From assembly GCA_035363115.1 (NCBI GenBank), contig DAOSEM010000001.1:1246730-1310729 (forward strand): a DNA stretch of 64,000 bases, given 5' to 3'. Source of the DNA: Syntrophales bacterium (GTDB taxonomy: Bacteria > Desulfobacterota > Syntrophia > Syntrophales > PHBD01). The notes under the pieces are model-generated. The model did not search any database. It worked only from the letters and a program-made list of their open reading frames with translations, and was not told the DNA's origin. The translations under genes were made by a program, and so were the position numbers. Shown one piece after another: positions 41,883 to 52,882 of the stretch. How positions within the stretch are numbered: position 1 is the stretch's first letter; each line of letters starts with the position of its first letter.

Positions 41883-43772
41883 TCAGAGCCAGCGGTCGCT
41901 CTTCATCTTCTCCTCGTACTCGGCTTTCAGGGCGATCTGCGTCGCCTCGGCCATGTCCTCGGCCCTCTTGACCCAGTCCTCGAATTTGATGTCCAGCCCG
42001 AAGACGCCCACCATCTCGTCCTGGTCGTCGACGATGGGAGCCGACACGGTGATGCACAGCGCGCCGGTCAGCTTGGAGATGTAGAAGTTCGTCACGTGGC
42101 TCTTGCCTGTCTGGATGGGCCGGATGAACCACTCCCGATCGGACTGGTCCGTCCCGACGCCGTAGTGCTCGAACCGTGTGCGGTCCGCCAGGGCGGTGAT
42201 GTTCCGGGTCGTCTTCCGGCCGTTCATGTCCACCACGTAGGCGAACTGGATGGACGGATGGTCTTCCAGTACCTTCTCCATGACGGGCTCCTGGAGCTCC
42301 GGCTTCATGGTCTTCATGGCCGGATCCTCGAGGGCCTGCCGGACGACCGCCATGGCCGCCTGGGCCGCCCGGTGCTTGATCTTGTCCAGGTCCGACATGA
42401 ACAGCTCCGGCAGGTACTTCCGCACCAGCCGGTCCATCTCCTCGTGGGAGATGCTGGTCACGCGTCCGGCCTCGTACTGGTCCGCAATCCACTTGTGGAT
42501 CCTGGAGACCCCCGGGTGGCGCTTGTCGACGGCGCTGTCCCCCTCCAGCCCCAGGGTGGAGTTGATCCAGAAGGCGACTCCCGACTTTCCGGAGACGTCC
42601 GAGACCATGGGCGTGATCGGCCGCTTGAGGAGCTTCGACGTGTCGAAGATGTTGTAGATCTCCTCGCACTTGATCAGGCCGTCGGCGTGGATCCCCGCCC
42701 GGGTCACGTTGAAGTCGGCTCCCACGAAGGGGTAGTTGGCGGGGATCTTGTACCCCACCTGCTTGTCAAAGTACTGGGCGATCTCCGTGATCACCGTTGT
42801 GTCGATGCCGTCGGTGCCGCCCGTGATGGAGAGGTACTCGATGATGAGGGCCTCGACGGGCGGATTGCCCGTCCGCTCGCCCAGCCCGAGGAGCGTGCCG
42901 TTGGCGGCGCTGCAGCCGTAGAGCCAGGCCGTGGTCGCGTTGATCAGGGCCTTGTGGAAGTCGTTGTGTCCGTGCCATTCCAGGAGCTCCCCGGGCACGC
43001 CCGCATCCTCGATGAAGGCCCGGACGAGCTTCTCGACACTCCGGGGCAGGGAGGCGCCGGGATAGGTCACGCCGTAGCCCATGGTGTCGCAGAGCCGGAT
43101 CTTGACGTCGATGCCGCTCTCCTCCCGGAGCTTCATCAGCTCGATGGCGAAGGGGATGCAGAATCCGTAGATGTCCGCCCGGGTGACGTCCTCGAAATGA
43201 CAGCGTGGCTTGATTCCCGCGTCGAGGATGGCCTTCACGATGCCCAGGTAGCCGTCCATGGCCTGACGCCTGGTTTTATTGAGCTTCAGGAAGATGTGGT
43301 AATCCGACACGGAGGTCAGGATTCCCGTCTCCCGGAGGCCGGCCTGCTTCACGAGATGGACGTCGTCGATGGCCGCCCGGATCCATCCGGTCACCTCTGG
43401 AAATGTGAATCCCAGGGCCTGGCAACGCTCCACCGCCTCCCGGTCCCGGTTGCCGTAAAGGAAGAACTCCGTCTGCCGGATGACGCCGCGGGGTCCCCCG
43501 AGGCGGTGCATGAACGTGAAGAGGTCGACGATCTGCTGGACCGTGTAGGGCGGCCTGGACTGCTGGCCGTCCCGGAAGGTCGTGTCGGTGATGAAGATGT
43601 CGTCCGCCGGGTTGATCGTCACGATCTTGTGGTCGAAGTCGATCCGGCAGACCTCATCATAGGGAAAAACTTCCTTCTGGAGGTTGGGCTCGTCGATGTC
43701 CTTCAGCTCGTACTTCCAGAACTTCGAGTGCTCGTGATCCAGCACCTTCCTGTATTTATTCCATTTTGCCAT
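41883..43772 (-). CDS. HMGL-family synthase, Re-citrate synthase-like, with C-terminal Cache-like domain
   Basis: The product is 629 residues. Residues ~55-340 are an HMG-CoA-lyase/homocitrate synthase TIM barrel: ITDTTFRDGQQSRPPY, PRCHFEDVTRADIYGF, the metal motif WHGHNDFHKAL (His267, His269) and LGLGERTGNPPVE. Residues ~345-460 fit the post-barrel region (ADFNVTRAGIHADGLIKCEE). Residues ~500-600 unexpectedly resemble a Cache/PDC sensor: DQSDREWFIRPIQTGKSHVT, TGALCITVSAPIVDDQDE, VGVFGLDI. Syntrophus is reported to use a Re-face citrate synthase of this superfamily, so citrate formation from acetyl-CoA and oxaloacetate is the preferred call; homocitrate synthase is the alternative. It lies 43 bases after aspS. 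Confidence 0.8.
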   Translation of the reverse strand: MAKWNKYRKVLDHEHSKFWKYELKDIDEPNLQKEVFPYDEVCRIDFDHKIVTINPADDIFITDTTFRDGQQSRPPYTVQQIVDLFTFMHRLGGPRGVIRQTEFFLYGNRDREAVERCQALGFTFPEVTGWIRAAIDDVHLVKQAGLRETGILTSVSDYHIFLKLNKTRRQAMDGYLGIVKAILDAGIKPRCHFEDVTRADIYGFCIPFAIELMKLREESGIDVKIRLCDTMGYGVTYPGASLPRSVEKLVRAFIEDAGVPGELLEWHGHNDFHKALINATTAWLYGCSAANGTLLGLGERTGNPPVEALIIEYLSITGGTDGIDTTVITEIAQYFDKQVGYKIPANYPFVGADFNVTRAGIHADGLIKCEEIYNIFDTSKLLKRPITPMVSDVSGKSGVAFWINSTLGLEGDSAVDKRHPGVSRIHKWIADQYEAGRVTSISHEEMDRLVRKYLPELFMSDLDKIKHRAAQAAMAVVRQALEDPAMKTMKPELQEPVMEKVLEDHPSIQFAYVVDMNGRKTTRNITALADRTRFEHYGVGTDQSDREWFIRPIQTGKSHVTNFYISKLTGALCITVSAPIVDDQDEMVGVFGLDIKFEDWVKRAEDMAEATQIALKAEYEEKMKSDRWL

Positions 43773-43815
43773 GGTATAGGTCTCCCGTTGGAAAAGGGTT
43801 CTTCTTTTGGTTGCC

Positions 43816-45586
<1,771 letters not shown>

Positions 45587-45594
<8 letters not shown>

Positions 45595-46870
45595 GGTCTT
45601 CTGCTCCTCTTTGCAATGCTTCCATTTTCCCGGTGATGCCCGCAAGATCGAGGGGAACCGGGGTCTGCGAACTGTTCTTCAGGTCCCGGAAGACGCCGCT
45701 GTTTTCGGCGATCTCCCGGTCTCCAATAATCAAAGCGTAACGGCAGCCGAGCTTGTCGGCCCGTTTCATCTGGCTCTTCAGGCTCTTTCCGGCGTAGTCC
45801 ATCTCTACTTCGACGTCCTCCAGGCGCAGGCGGTTCGCCAGCTCGAAGGCGATTTTCTGGGCTGCGGCGCCCAGGGCGGCAATGAACAGCGCCGGCTCGC
45901 GGCGGTAGTCTTCCGCTCCCCTCGGCATCAGCGAGACGAGGCGCTCGAAGCCGATGGCGAAGCCGATTCCCGGGATGTCCGGTCCTCCCAGCTGCTGTAC
46001 GAGCCCGTCGTAGCGGCCGCCGCCGACGACAGCGTTCTGGGCGCCCAGGACGTCCGTGGTCACCTCGAAGGTGGTCCGGGTATAGTAATCGAGGCCCCGC
46101 ACCATGCGGTTGTTGATGGAGTACTGCACACCGAACAGGCCGAGGGATTCCTGGACAATTCCGAAATGGGCGCGGCAGTCGTCGCAGAGGTAATCGGCCA
46201 GGCGGGGCGCATGCTCGACGGCAGCCCGGCAGGATTCGATCTTGCAGTCGAAGACCCGCAGGGGATTGGTCTGGATCCGCCGGCGGCAGTCCCCGCAGAG
46301 TTCTTCTTCCCGCCCCTGCAGGTGGGCGACCACGGCCGACCGGAAGGCGGGGCGGCACAGGGGGCAGCCGAGCGAATTGATCTCGACATGAGAATTTACA
46401 AGGCCCACCGCCTTGAGGAAGTGGGTCAGCATCAGGATCAGCTCCGCGTCCACCCGGGCATCGTCGAGGCCCAGGATCTCGGCGTCGATCTGGTAGAACT
46501 GGCGGTAGCGTCCCTTCTGGGGCCGCTCGCGGCGGAACATGGGGCCGATCGTGTACAGCCGGGCCACCGGTTCGGCGGCGTACAGGGCATGTTCGATATA
46601 GGCCCGGACGACCCCGGCGGTCGCCTCCGGCCGCAGGGTCAGGGACTCTTCCCCCCGGTCGGTGAAGGTGTACATCTCCTTCTCCACGACATCAGTGGTC
46701 TCGCCGATCCCCCGGGCGAAAAGCTCCGTCTTTTCAAGGATCGGGATGCGGATATCCCGGAAGCCGAAGGCGTGGAAGACCCGGCGGGCCTGCTCTTCGA
46801 CGAACAGCCACTGGCCCGCCTCGGCGGGCAGGATGTCTTTGAAGCCCCGGATGGCGCTGATGGTTTCCAT
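45587..46870 (-). CDS. hisS: Histidyl-tRNA synthetase
   Basis: The product is 427 residues, normal size. Class II motifs are visible: SAIRGFKDILPAE, LRPEATAGVVRAYIEH, YTIGPMFRRERPQKGRYRQF, the HisA-type motif RGLDYYTRTTFEV and GGGRYDGLVQQLGG. The C-terminal anticodon-binding domain follows (ALFIAALGAAAQKIAFELAN). It charges tRNA-His. It is the first gene of the hisS-aspS-citrate synthase run on the minus strand and overlaps aspS by eight bases. A 204-base gap with no recognised feature separates it from comEC upstream. Confidence 0.97.
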
Positions 46871-47074
46871 GGCACAACCAAACCCTTTTTCTCAAAGAGC
46901 GGATTCCTAACACAGATACCAGGGAAAGGCAACCGCATTCTGGGACGGGCCGGGACGGGAGGGGCGTTCGACGGATGTCCCTCCCGTTCGATGCACCGAC
47001 CCGGCGCCGCCGTTCCTCCACTCCCCCCGGGCCGGCCCGGGTAGAGGCTTTTCCATGAACGGGACACCGCAGGC

Positions 47075-49627
47075 TCATGATGTTCCTCCGGTCCTCGGAC
47101 CGTTCTTCAGAAACGTGTCGACCTCGATCTTCCGCCCGTCCGTCGTGACCGTCACGGCGCCGGAGCGGTCCGTCCGGTAGACCGCCGCCCCGACGGCCCG
47201 GCAGCGTGCCAGCAGATCCGGATGGGGATGTCCGAAGAGGTTGTCCCGGCCGGAGCTGACGATGACGAGCCGCGGCCGGACATGCCGGAGAAACGGAAGC
47301 ATCCCGGAGGATCGGGCGCCGTGATGGGGGGCCAGCAGGATCGATGCGGACAGGTCCCGCCCCGAGCGGACCAGTTCCTCCTCGACGTTGCCCGAGATGT
47401 CCCCGGGAATCAGCACGCCGACCTCGCCCATGGTCAGGCGAAGGACGAGGGAGGAATCGTTGGCGTCCCCGTAGTCGGATTCTCCGGCGGCCGGTTTCGG
47501 GATCCTCGGGGTCGGGTGGAGAAATTCGATCCGGACGCCGTCGAGGACTGCGGCCTCCGAGGCGGTGCCGACGGTCCTGAGAACAATGCCCCGGTCCTCC
47601 AGAATCCGGCGGATCGGCAGGAACTCCGGGGAGGAGGCGGTTTCGGCGGTCGTCCAGAATTCGCCGACCTGAAAGTTTTTCAGGACAAAGGGGAGGCCCC
47701 CCATGTGGTCCGGGTGGGGATGGGACAGGACGACGGTGTCGATCCGGAGGATCCTCTCGTGCCAGAGAAACGGGGCGAGGACCTGTTCCCCGATGTCGAA
47801 GCGGGAGATCCCGTGCACGCCGCCGCCGTCCACGAGCACTCGGCTTCCCCGCGGCAGGCGAAGGAGGGTGGCGCTTCCCTGCCCGACGTCGACGGCCGTG
47901 ACCCGGAGCGTTTCGGGGCGGCGGTCCGCCAGCAGGAGGTACGTGCTCTGGAGGACGAGGAACAGGATGCAGGCCCCGGCGATCCAGGCGAAGGGGGCGA
48001 ACGGGCGGTTTCTCCGGTCTTCCGGATCACCTGTTGTGATGCGGCTCCCCCGCTCCCGCCGTTCCGCCAGGACCTCGATGCACAGGACCGAAGCGACAAG
48101 GAGGATGTAAAAGACGGCCACCTGCAGGACACCGGGCGTCGGCACATAGAGAGAGGCCCAGGGAAGGGAGGCCAGCGATGACAGAAGGTCCAGGGAGACC
48201 TTGACGAGCAGGGCCGCCGCGGAGGTCAGGATGGACGCAAGCCCGTCGGAAAACAGCCAGGCCAGGATCAGGAGCGTGCACAGCGGGATCGCCAGGAGCC
48301 CCAGGATCGGGACGACCAGCAGATTGGCCGCCAGCGCGATCAGGGATACCCGGTTGAAATGGAAGGCCACCAGCGGCAGGGTCCCCAGCGTGGCGGCCAG
48401 GGTCACGACGACGAACAGAGCAGCCTGGTGGAGGGCCTTCCGGAATAGGCGGACCGTGGGGGAACCCTGTTCCGGATCCGGCCGGGGAATCCAGAGGGCG
48501 AGCCGCGGCGCGACAAAAAGAAGGGAGGCGACGGCGGCGAAGGAGAGTTGGAAGGACACGTCGAAGAGCGAGCCCGGCGAGACCATCAGAATGGCAATGG
48601 CCGCCAGGGCCAGGACGTTGTACAGGTCCCGCTCCCGGCCGATCAGGAGGGCGGCCATCAGGGCCAGCACCATGATGGCCGCCCGGAGGACCGAGATCCC
48701 CGCCCCGGCGACCAGCGTAAAGGCAAGGACGGGAATGACCGCCAGGGCCATGGCCAGCGGACGGACCGGAGAGGCCAGGAGGATCGTCTCCGACCGCGAC
48801 AGTGCCGCCCGGAACAGGAAAAAGAAGAACGCGGCGATGATCCCGATGTTGAACCCGGAAATGGCGATGATGTGGGACGTCCCCGTGCGGTTGAAATCCT
48901 CCGTGACGCTTTCCGGGATTTCCTTCGCGTCGCCCAGGATGACCGACTGGATCACCTCCCGCTCGGGAGAAGGCGCATGCCCGTAAATGAACCGCTTCAG
49001 CCCTTCCCGGAAGGACTCCAGCCCGGCACGGGCGGGGTTGCCCGTGTCCTTCCGGATGAGGATGACCGCCGACGGATCCGCCAGGGAGGCCCGGAGGCGG
49101 ATGCCCTGCAATCGCAGGTACCGCTCCGCGTCGAATCCGCCTGGATTATGAAAGGAGGAGGGAACTCGGAGGCGGGCACGGAAGCGAAGATGGTCACCGT
49201 AGACAAAATCGCGGGGCGCCGGGTCCTTCAGGGAGAGCAGTACTTTCCCCGTCGCGGTCTCCCGGTCTCCGCCGCGGAAGGTCTGGGAGGCGCAGACGAT
49301 CAGGTCCGTCCTGTCGGGGGAGCGCCGGGGATGCTCGCAGACTGTCCCCTGGACGGTCACCGGGTCCCGTCCCGCGAACCGGGACACCGAATCCGGAGGC
49401 GGGGCGCCGTACAGGGAGGACTGTATGAGGATCGCCGCGGCGATGGATATCCCGGCGCAGGCCGTCCAGGCTGCCGCCCGGCTCCGGCGGCGGATTCGGA
49501 AGGCGAGCAGAAACAGGAGAAGCGCTGCCAGTGCGGCCGGCAGGATCGCCTCGGGCAGACGGAACGATGACCCGATGAGGATTCCCGCGATCTGGAACGC
49601 CAGCAGCGGCAAGAGCGGTCGCTTCAT
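47075..49627 (-). CDS. comEC: ComEC/Rec2 DNA-uptake channel protein
   Basis: The product is 850 residues. Three expected parts are visible: an N-terminal membrane and OB region (PVTVQGTVCEHPRRSPDRTD), the Competence polytopic domain (TGTSHIIAISGFNIGIIAAF, LRAAIMVLALMAALLIGRER and about ten helices) and a C-terminal metallo-beta-lactamase domain (VDVGQGSATLLRLP, VVLSHPHPDHMGGLPF, LLAPHHGARSSG). It transports single-stranded DNA across the inner membrane during transformation. The ATG at 49627 is preferred over 49645 on family length, but neither has a strong ribosome-binding site. It is divergent from a PilS/PilR-like pair that may control type IV pili. Confidence 0.93.
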   Translation of the reverse strand: MKRPLLPLLAFQIAGILIGSSFRLPEAILPAALAALLLFLLAFRIRRRSRAAAWTACAGISIAAAILIQSSLYGAPPPDSVSRFAGRDPVTVQGTVCEHPRRSPDRTDLIVCASQTFRGGDRETATGKVLLSLKDPAPRDFVYGDHLRFRARLRVPSSFHNPGGFDAERYLRLQGIRLRASLADPSAVILIRKDTGNPARAGLESFREGLKRFIYGHAPSPEREVIQSVILGDAKEIPESVTEDFNRTGTSHIIAISGFNIGIIAAFFFFLFRAALSRSETILLASPVRPLAMALAVIPVLAFTLVAGAGISVLRAAIMVLALMAALLIGRERDLYNVLALAAIAILMVSPGSLFDVSFQLSFAAVASLLFVAPRLALWIPRPDPEQGSPTVRLFRKALHQAALFVVVTLAATLGTLPLVAFHFNRVSLIALAANLLVVPILGLLAIPLCTLLILAWLFSDGLASILTSAAALLVKVSLDLLSSLASLPWASLYVPTPGVLQVAVFYILLVASVLCIEVLAERRERGSRITTGDPEDRRNRPFAPFAWIAGACILFLVLQSTYLLLADRRPETLRVTAVDVGQGSATLLRLPRGSRVLVDGGGVHGISRFDIGEQVLAPFLWHERILRIDTVVLSHPHPDHMGGLPFVLKNFQVGEFWTTAETASSPEFLPIRRILEDRGIVLRTVGTASEAAVLDGVRIEFLHPTPRIPKPAAGESDYGDANDSSLVLRLTMGEVGVLIPGDISGNVEEELVRSGRDLSASILLAPHHGARSSGMLPFLRHVRPRLVIVSSGRDNLFGHPHPDLLARCRAVGAAVYRTDRSGAVTVTTDGRKIEVDTFLKNGPRTGGTS

Positions 49628-49763
49628 GGGTCCATTGTACACCATTCCCCGGAAAAGTTCCTGTTGATCGGGAGCTCCCTCCCATAGTAATCAGGAGCAC
49701 CGCCGGATTCCGATGAAAACTCGACGGCGGACGCCCCCGGACGGGCGGGAAGGATCCACCCGG

Positions 49764-51458
49764 ATGACCGAACCGTTTGCGCTCAATGACGAGAACACAC
49801 CGACCCGGCTGCAGATCCTCCTGCTTTCCCGCCTCCTCATCACGACGCTTCTCCTGGTGATTTACCTCTACCTGCAGTTTCAGGAGGAGGAACTGCTCCC
49901 GGAGATCTCCATCCGCGGGTTCGGGGCGGCCATCTTTGCCAGCTTCGCGCTTGCGGCCGCATATACGGTTTTCAGGTACTTTGTCGCCGACGCCCGCCTG
50001 AATGTTTATCTACAGGGTGTGGGAGATGTTTTCCTGGTGACCGGGCTGGTTCATGCCACCGGCGGTGTCGTCAGCGTCTACGCCGTGTTCTACCCCCTGA
50101 TTGTCATCTACAGCGTGTTTTTTCTCGGGCGGGGCGGAGGGATGATCATCGCCTCGCTGTGCAGTGTCTGCTACGGCCTCCTGCTCGACTTGGAGTACTA
50201 TCGCATCGTTCCCGTCGGGGAATACGTCCACTTCCAGTTCTACGATCAGCGGGCGGGGCATGTCTTCACCCGGATCGTGACCTACATCGTTTCCTTTTAC
50301 ATCATCGCCTTCCTGGCGAGTTTCGTCGTGGAGCGCGAGCGGCGGGCCCGAACCCTCCTGGCGGAAAAGGAGACGGCTTTCGACCAGCTCGACCTGCTCC
50401 ACCGGAGCATCATCGAATCGGTGGATGCCGGGATCGTGACCACGAACCTCCTGCAGCAGATCAAGTCGTTCAACCGGGCGGCCACGCAGCTCACGGGATT
50501 CTCCTTCCGAACCGTGGAGAACCGGAACATCAACGAGGTGTTTCCCGGTTTTGCCAACGCCGCCGGCCTTGCGGACGACCGGGATCCCAGCGGCGTCCCT
50601 CGCAGCCGCTTCGAGATGCCCTTCCGGGGCAGCGACCGGGAAGAGATGATCCTCGGGTGCGCCGTCTCCCCGCTCAAGGACAAGAGAGGCCGGAGAATCG
50701 GCCATATCCTCGTTTTCCAGGACCTGACGGCCATCAGGCGCATGGAGGAGTCCGTCGAGAAGAGCAGGCGCCTGGCCTTCATCGGCGAAATGGCCGCCGG
50801 GCTGGCCCATGAAATCCGGAACCCCCTGGCCTCCATCTCCGGGTCCATCCAGGTCCTCAAGAACAGCCTGGTCCTGCCCGATGCGGACCACCGGCTGATG
50901 CAGATCATCCTGCGGGGCCGGGAGCAGCTTGAGAACGTCGTCCGGGATTTTCTTCTCCTGGCACGCCCGAGCACCGGTATTCCCGAGTCCTTCGATCCCC
51001 GGGCGGTGATCGACGACGTCATCGAGTCGCTTCGCTACGTGGCGGACTGGAACGAAGGCATCCAGGTTGTCAGGAATTACCGGCATTCCGGCTCCATGTC
51101 GGCCAACCGGACGGAATTCCGGCAGGTCCTGTGGAACCTGCTCCTCAATGCGGTTCAGGTAATGCCCGAGGGAGGCACACTGACGGTGGAGACGGACATG
51201 GCGGAAGCGGCGGACGAAAAGCGATTCCTCCAGTTGAGGATCAGCGACTCCGGGCCGGGTATCGGCGCATCGGACCTTGAAAAAATATTCGAACCTTTCT
51301 ATACGACCAAGGAGCGTGGAACGGGGCTGGGACTGGCCATTGTCAACCGCATCGTGGAGGGGATGGAGGGGAGTATCGCCCTGGATACCCTTACCGGGCG
51401 GGGGACGACGTTTCGGATCCGGCTGCCCCTTCCGGAGAGCGAGACAGGGGCACCGTAA
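49764..51458 (+). CDS. Membrane PAS-sensor histidine kinase (PilS/NtrB type)
   Basis: The product is 564 residues. Six hydrophobic segments occupy residues ~15-195 (LLSRLLITTLLLVIYLYL, YAVFYPLIVIYSVFFLG). A PAS domain follows (IESVDAGIVTTN, NRAATQLTGFSF), then the HisKA phospho-acceptor LAHEIRNPLASISG and a HATPase domain with NLLLNAVQVMPEGGTL, DSGPGIG and GTGLGLAIVNRIVEG. The layout is that of PilS kinases that sense pilin in the membrane. The ATG at 49764 has GGAAGGA upstream; an ATG at 49713 is possible. The response regulator gene starts 30 bases after the stop. Confidence 0.92.
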   Translation: MTEPFALNDENTPTRLQILLLSRLLITTLLLVIYLYLQFQEEELLPEISIRGFGAAIFASFALAAAYTVFRYFVADARLNVYLQGVGDVFLVTGLVHATGGVVSVYAVFYPLIVIYSVFFLGRGGGMIIASLCSVCYGLLLDLEYYRIVPVGEYVHFQFYDQRAGHVFTRIVTYIVSFYIIAFLASFVVERERRARTLLAEKETAFDQLDLLHRSIIESVDAGIVTTNLLQQIKSFNRAATQLTGFSFRTVENRNINEVFPGFANAAGLADDRDPSGVPRSRFEMPFRGSDREEMILGCAVSPLKDKRGRRIGHILVFQDLTAIRRMEESVEKSRRLAFIGEMAAGLAHEIRNPLASISGSIQVLKNSLVLPDADHRLMQIILRGREQLENVVRDFLLLARPSTGIPESFDPRAVIDDVIESLRYVADWNEGIQVVRNYRHSGSMSANRTEFRQVLWNLLLNAVQVMPEGGTLTVETDMAEAADEKRFLQLRISDSGPGIGASDLEKIFEPFYTTKERGTGLGLAIVNRIVEGMEGSIALDTLTGRGTTFRIRLPLPESETGAP

Positions 51459-51488
51459 GATCCGGTTCCCCGGACAGGAGATACGGAC

Positions 51489-52856
51489 ATGGCGAAGATC
51501 CTGATCGTGGATGACGACCAGGGTGTGCGGGAGCTGCTCGAGATCATGCTCACCCGGGAGGGGTATGCGGTGACCTGCGCCTCCGATGCCGACAAGGCGC
51601 TGAACCGCTGCCGCAAGACGGCGTACGACCTCGTCATCACCGACCTGAAAATGCCCAAGATCGACGGCATCGAGTTCATCCGCCGCCTCAAGGACGTCGC
51701 CCCCGCCACCATGGTTATCCTCATCACCGCGTATGCATCCCCGGAGACGGCGCTCCTGGCCATGAAGGAGGGGGCGTACGATTACGTGGAAAAGGGATTC
51801 GACTTCGAGGATCTCAAGACGATCATCCGCAACGCCCTCGACAAGAAGGGCGTCCGGACCGAGGACGCCCGTTTTCTCCAGCAGCTCGAGGACGTGGTTT
51901 CCTTCGGCGAGATGATCGGAAAAAGCCGGGAGATGCTCAAGGTCTATGGGACCATCAAGAAGGTCGGCGAGACCTCCGCCAACATCCTGATCCTGGGGGA
52001 GAGCGGGACGGGCAAGGAGCTGGTGGCAAAAGCGATTCACGACCACAGTCCCCGCCGGAAGCTGCCCTTCGTGGTGATCAACTGCGGCGGAATTCCCGAG
52101 AACCTGCTGGAGTCGGAGCTGTTCGGGCACATGAAGGGCACTTTCACGGGCGCCCTGACGGACAAGCCGGGACTCTTCGAGATCGCCCGCGGGGGAACGG
52201 TCTTCCTGGACGAGATCGCCGAGCTGTCTCCCTTTCTCCAGGTCAAGCTGCTCCGGGTCGTCCAGGAAAAGACCTTCCGGCGCATCGGGGGCGCCGAGGA
52301 GATCCGGGTGGACGTCCGGATCATTTCCGCAACCAACCAGGACCTGGCAAAGAAGGTGGGAGAGGGGACCTTCCGGGAAGATCTTTTCTACCGGCTCAAC
52401 GTGATTCCCATTCACCTGCCGCCGCTCCGGGAGAGAAAGGAAGATATCCCGGCCCTGACCCAGTTCTTCATCGAGAAGTACTCCAGGGCCTTCGGGAAGC
52501 AGGTGCAGCGGATCTCCACGTATGCCATGGAGTTGCTGATGGGTTACCCCTTTCCGGGGAACGTCCGCGAGCTGGAGAACATCATCGAGCGCAGCATCGC
52601 CCTGGAGACGTCGAACATCATCCTCCCGGAAAACCTGGTGCTCTCCGGGAGCGCCTCCGCACAGGCTCCTCCGGTCATCGACATCGATATCCCCCCGGAG
52701 GGAATTCTGCTGAATGACGAGCTGGCGGAGGTCGAGCGCCGGATCATCCGGAAGGCGCTCCTCAAGACGGAGGGATCCAAGACGAAGGCCGCCGAGCTTC
52801 TGCACGTGAGTTTCGATTCCCTGCGGTACCGCATGGAAAAACTGGGAATCACCTGA
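51489..52856 (+). CDS. Sigma-54-dependent response regulator (NtrC/PilR family)
   Basis: The product is 455 residues. The receiver has ILIVDDDQGVRELLE, the phospho-Asp in LVITDLKMPKIDG and the Lys of YVEKGFDFEDL. The AAA+ domain has Walker A GESGTGKELVAKAIH, a sigma-54 contact loop reading GTFTGA (Thr for the usual Ala-like position), Walker B GGTVFLDEIAEL and REDLFYRLNVIPIHLPPLR. A Fis-type helix-turn-helix ends it (KTKAAELLHVSFDSLRYRME). It pairs with the kinase upstream; PilR homologues drive pilA and related genes, which are not in the window. Confidence 0.93.
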   Translation: MAKILIVDDDQGVRELLEIMLTREGYAVTCASDADKALNRCRKTAYDLVITDLKMPKIDGIEFIRRLKDVAPATMVILITAYASPETALLAMKEGAYDYVEKGFDFEDLKTIIRNALDKKGVRTEDARFLQQLEDVVSFGEMIGKSREMLKVYGTIKKVGETSANILILGESGTGKELVAKAIHDHSPRRKLPFVVINCGGIPENLLESELFGHMKGTFTGALTDKPGLFEIARGGTVFLDEIAELSPFLQVKLLRVVQEKTFRRIGGAEEIRVDVRIISATNQDLAKKVGEGTFREDLFYRLNVIPIHLPPLRERKEDIPALTQFFIEKYSRAFGKQVQRISTYAMELLMGYPFPGNVRELENIIERSIALETSNIILPENLVLSGSASAQAPPVIDIDIPPEGILLNDELAEVERRIIRKALLKTEGSKTKAAELLHVSFDSLRYRMEKLGIT

Positions 52857-52882
52857 CCCGAAACCACCATCGAGGATAACCG

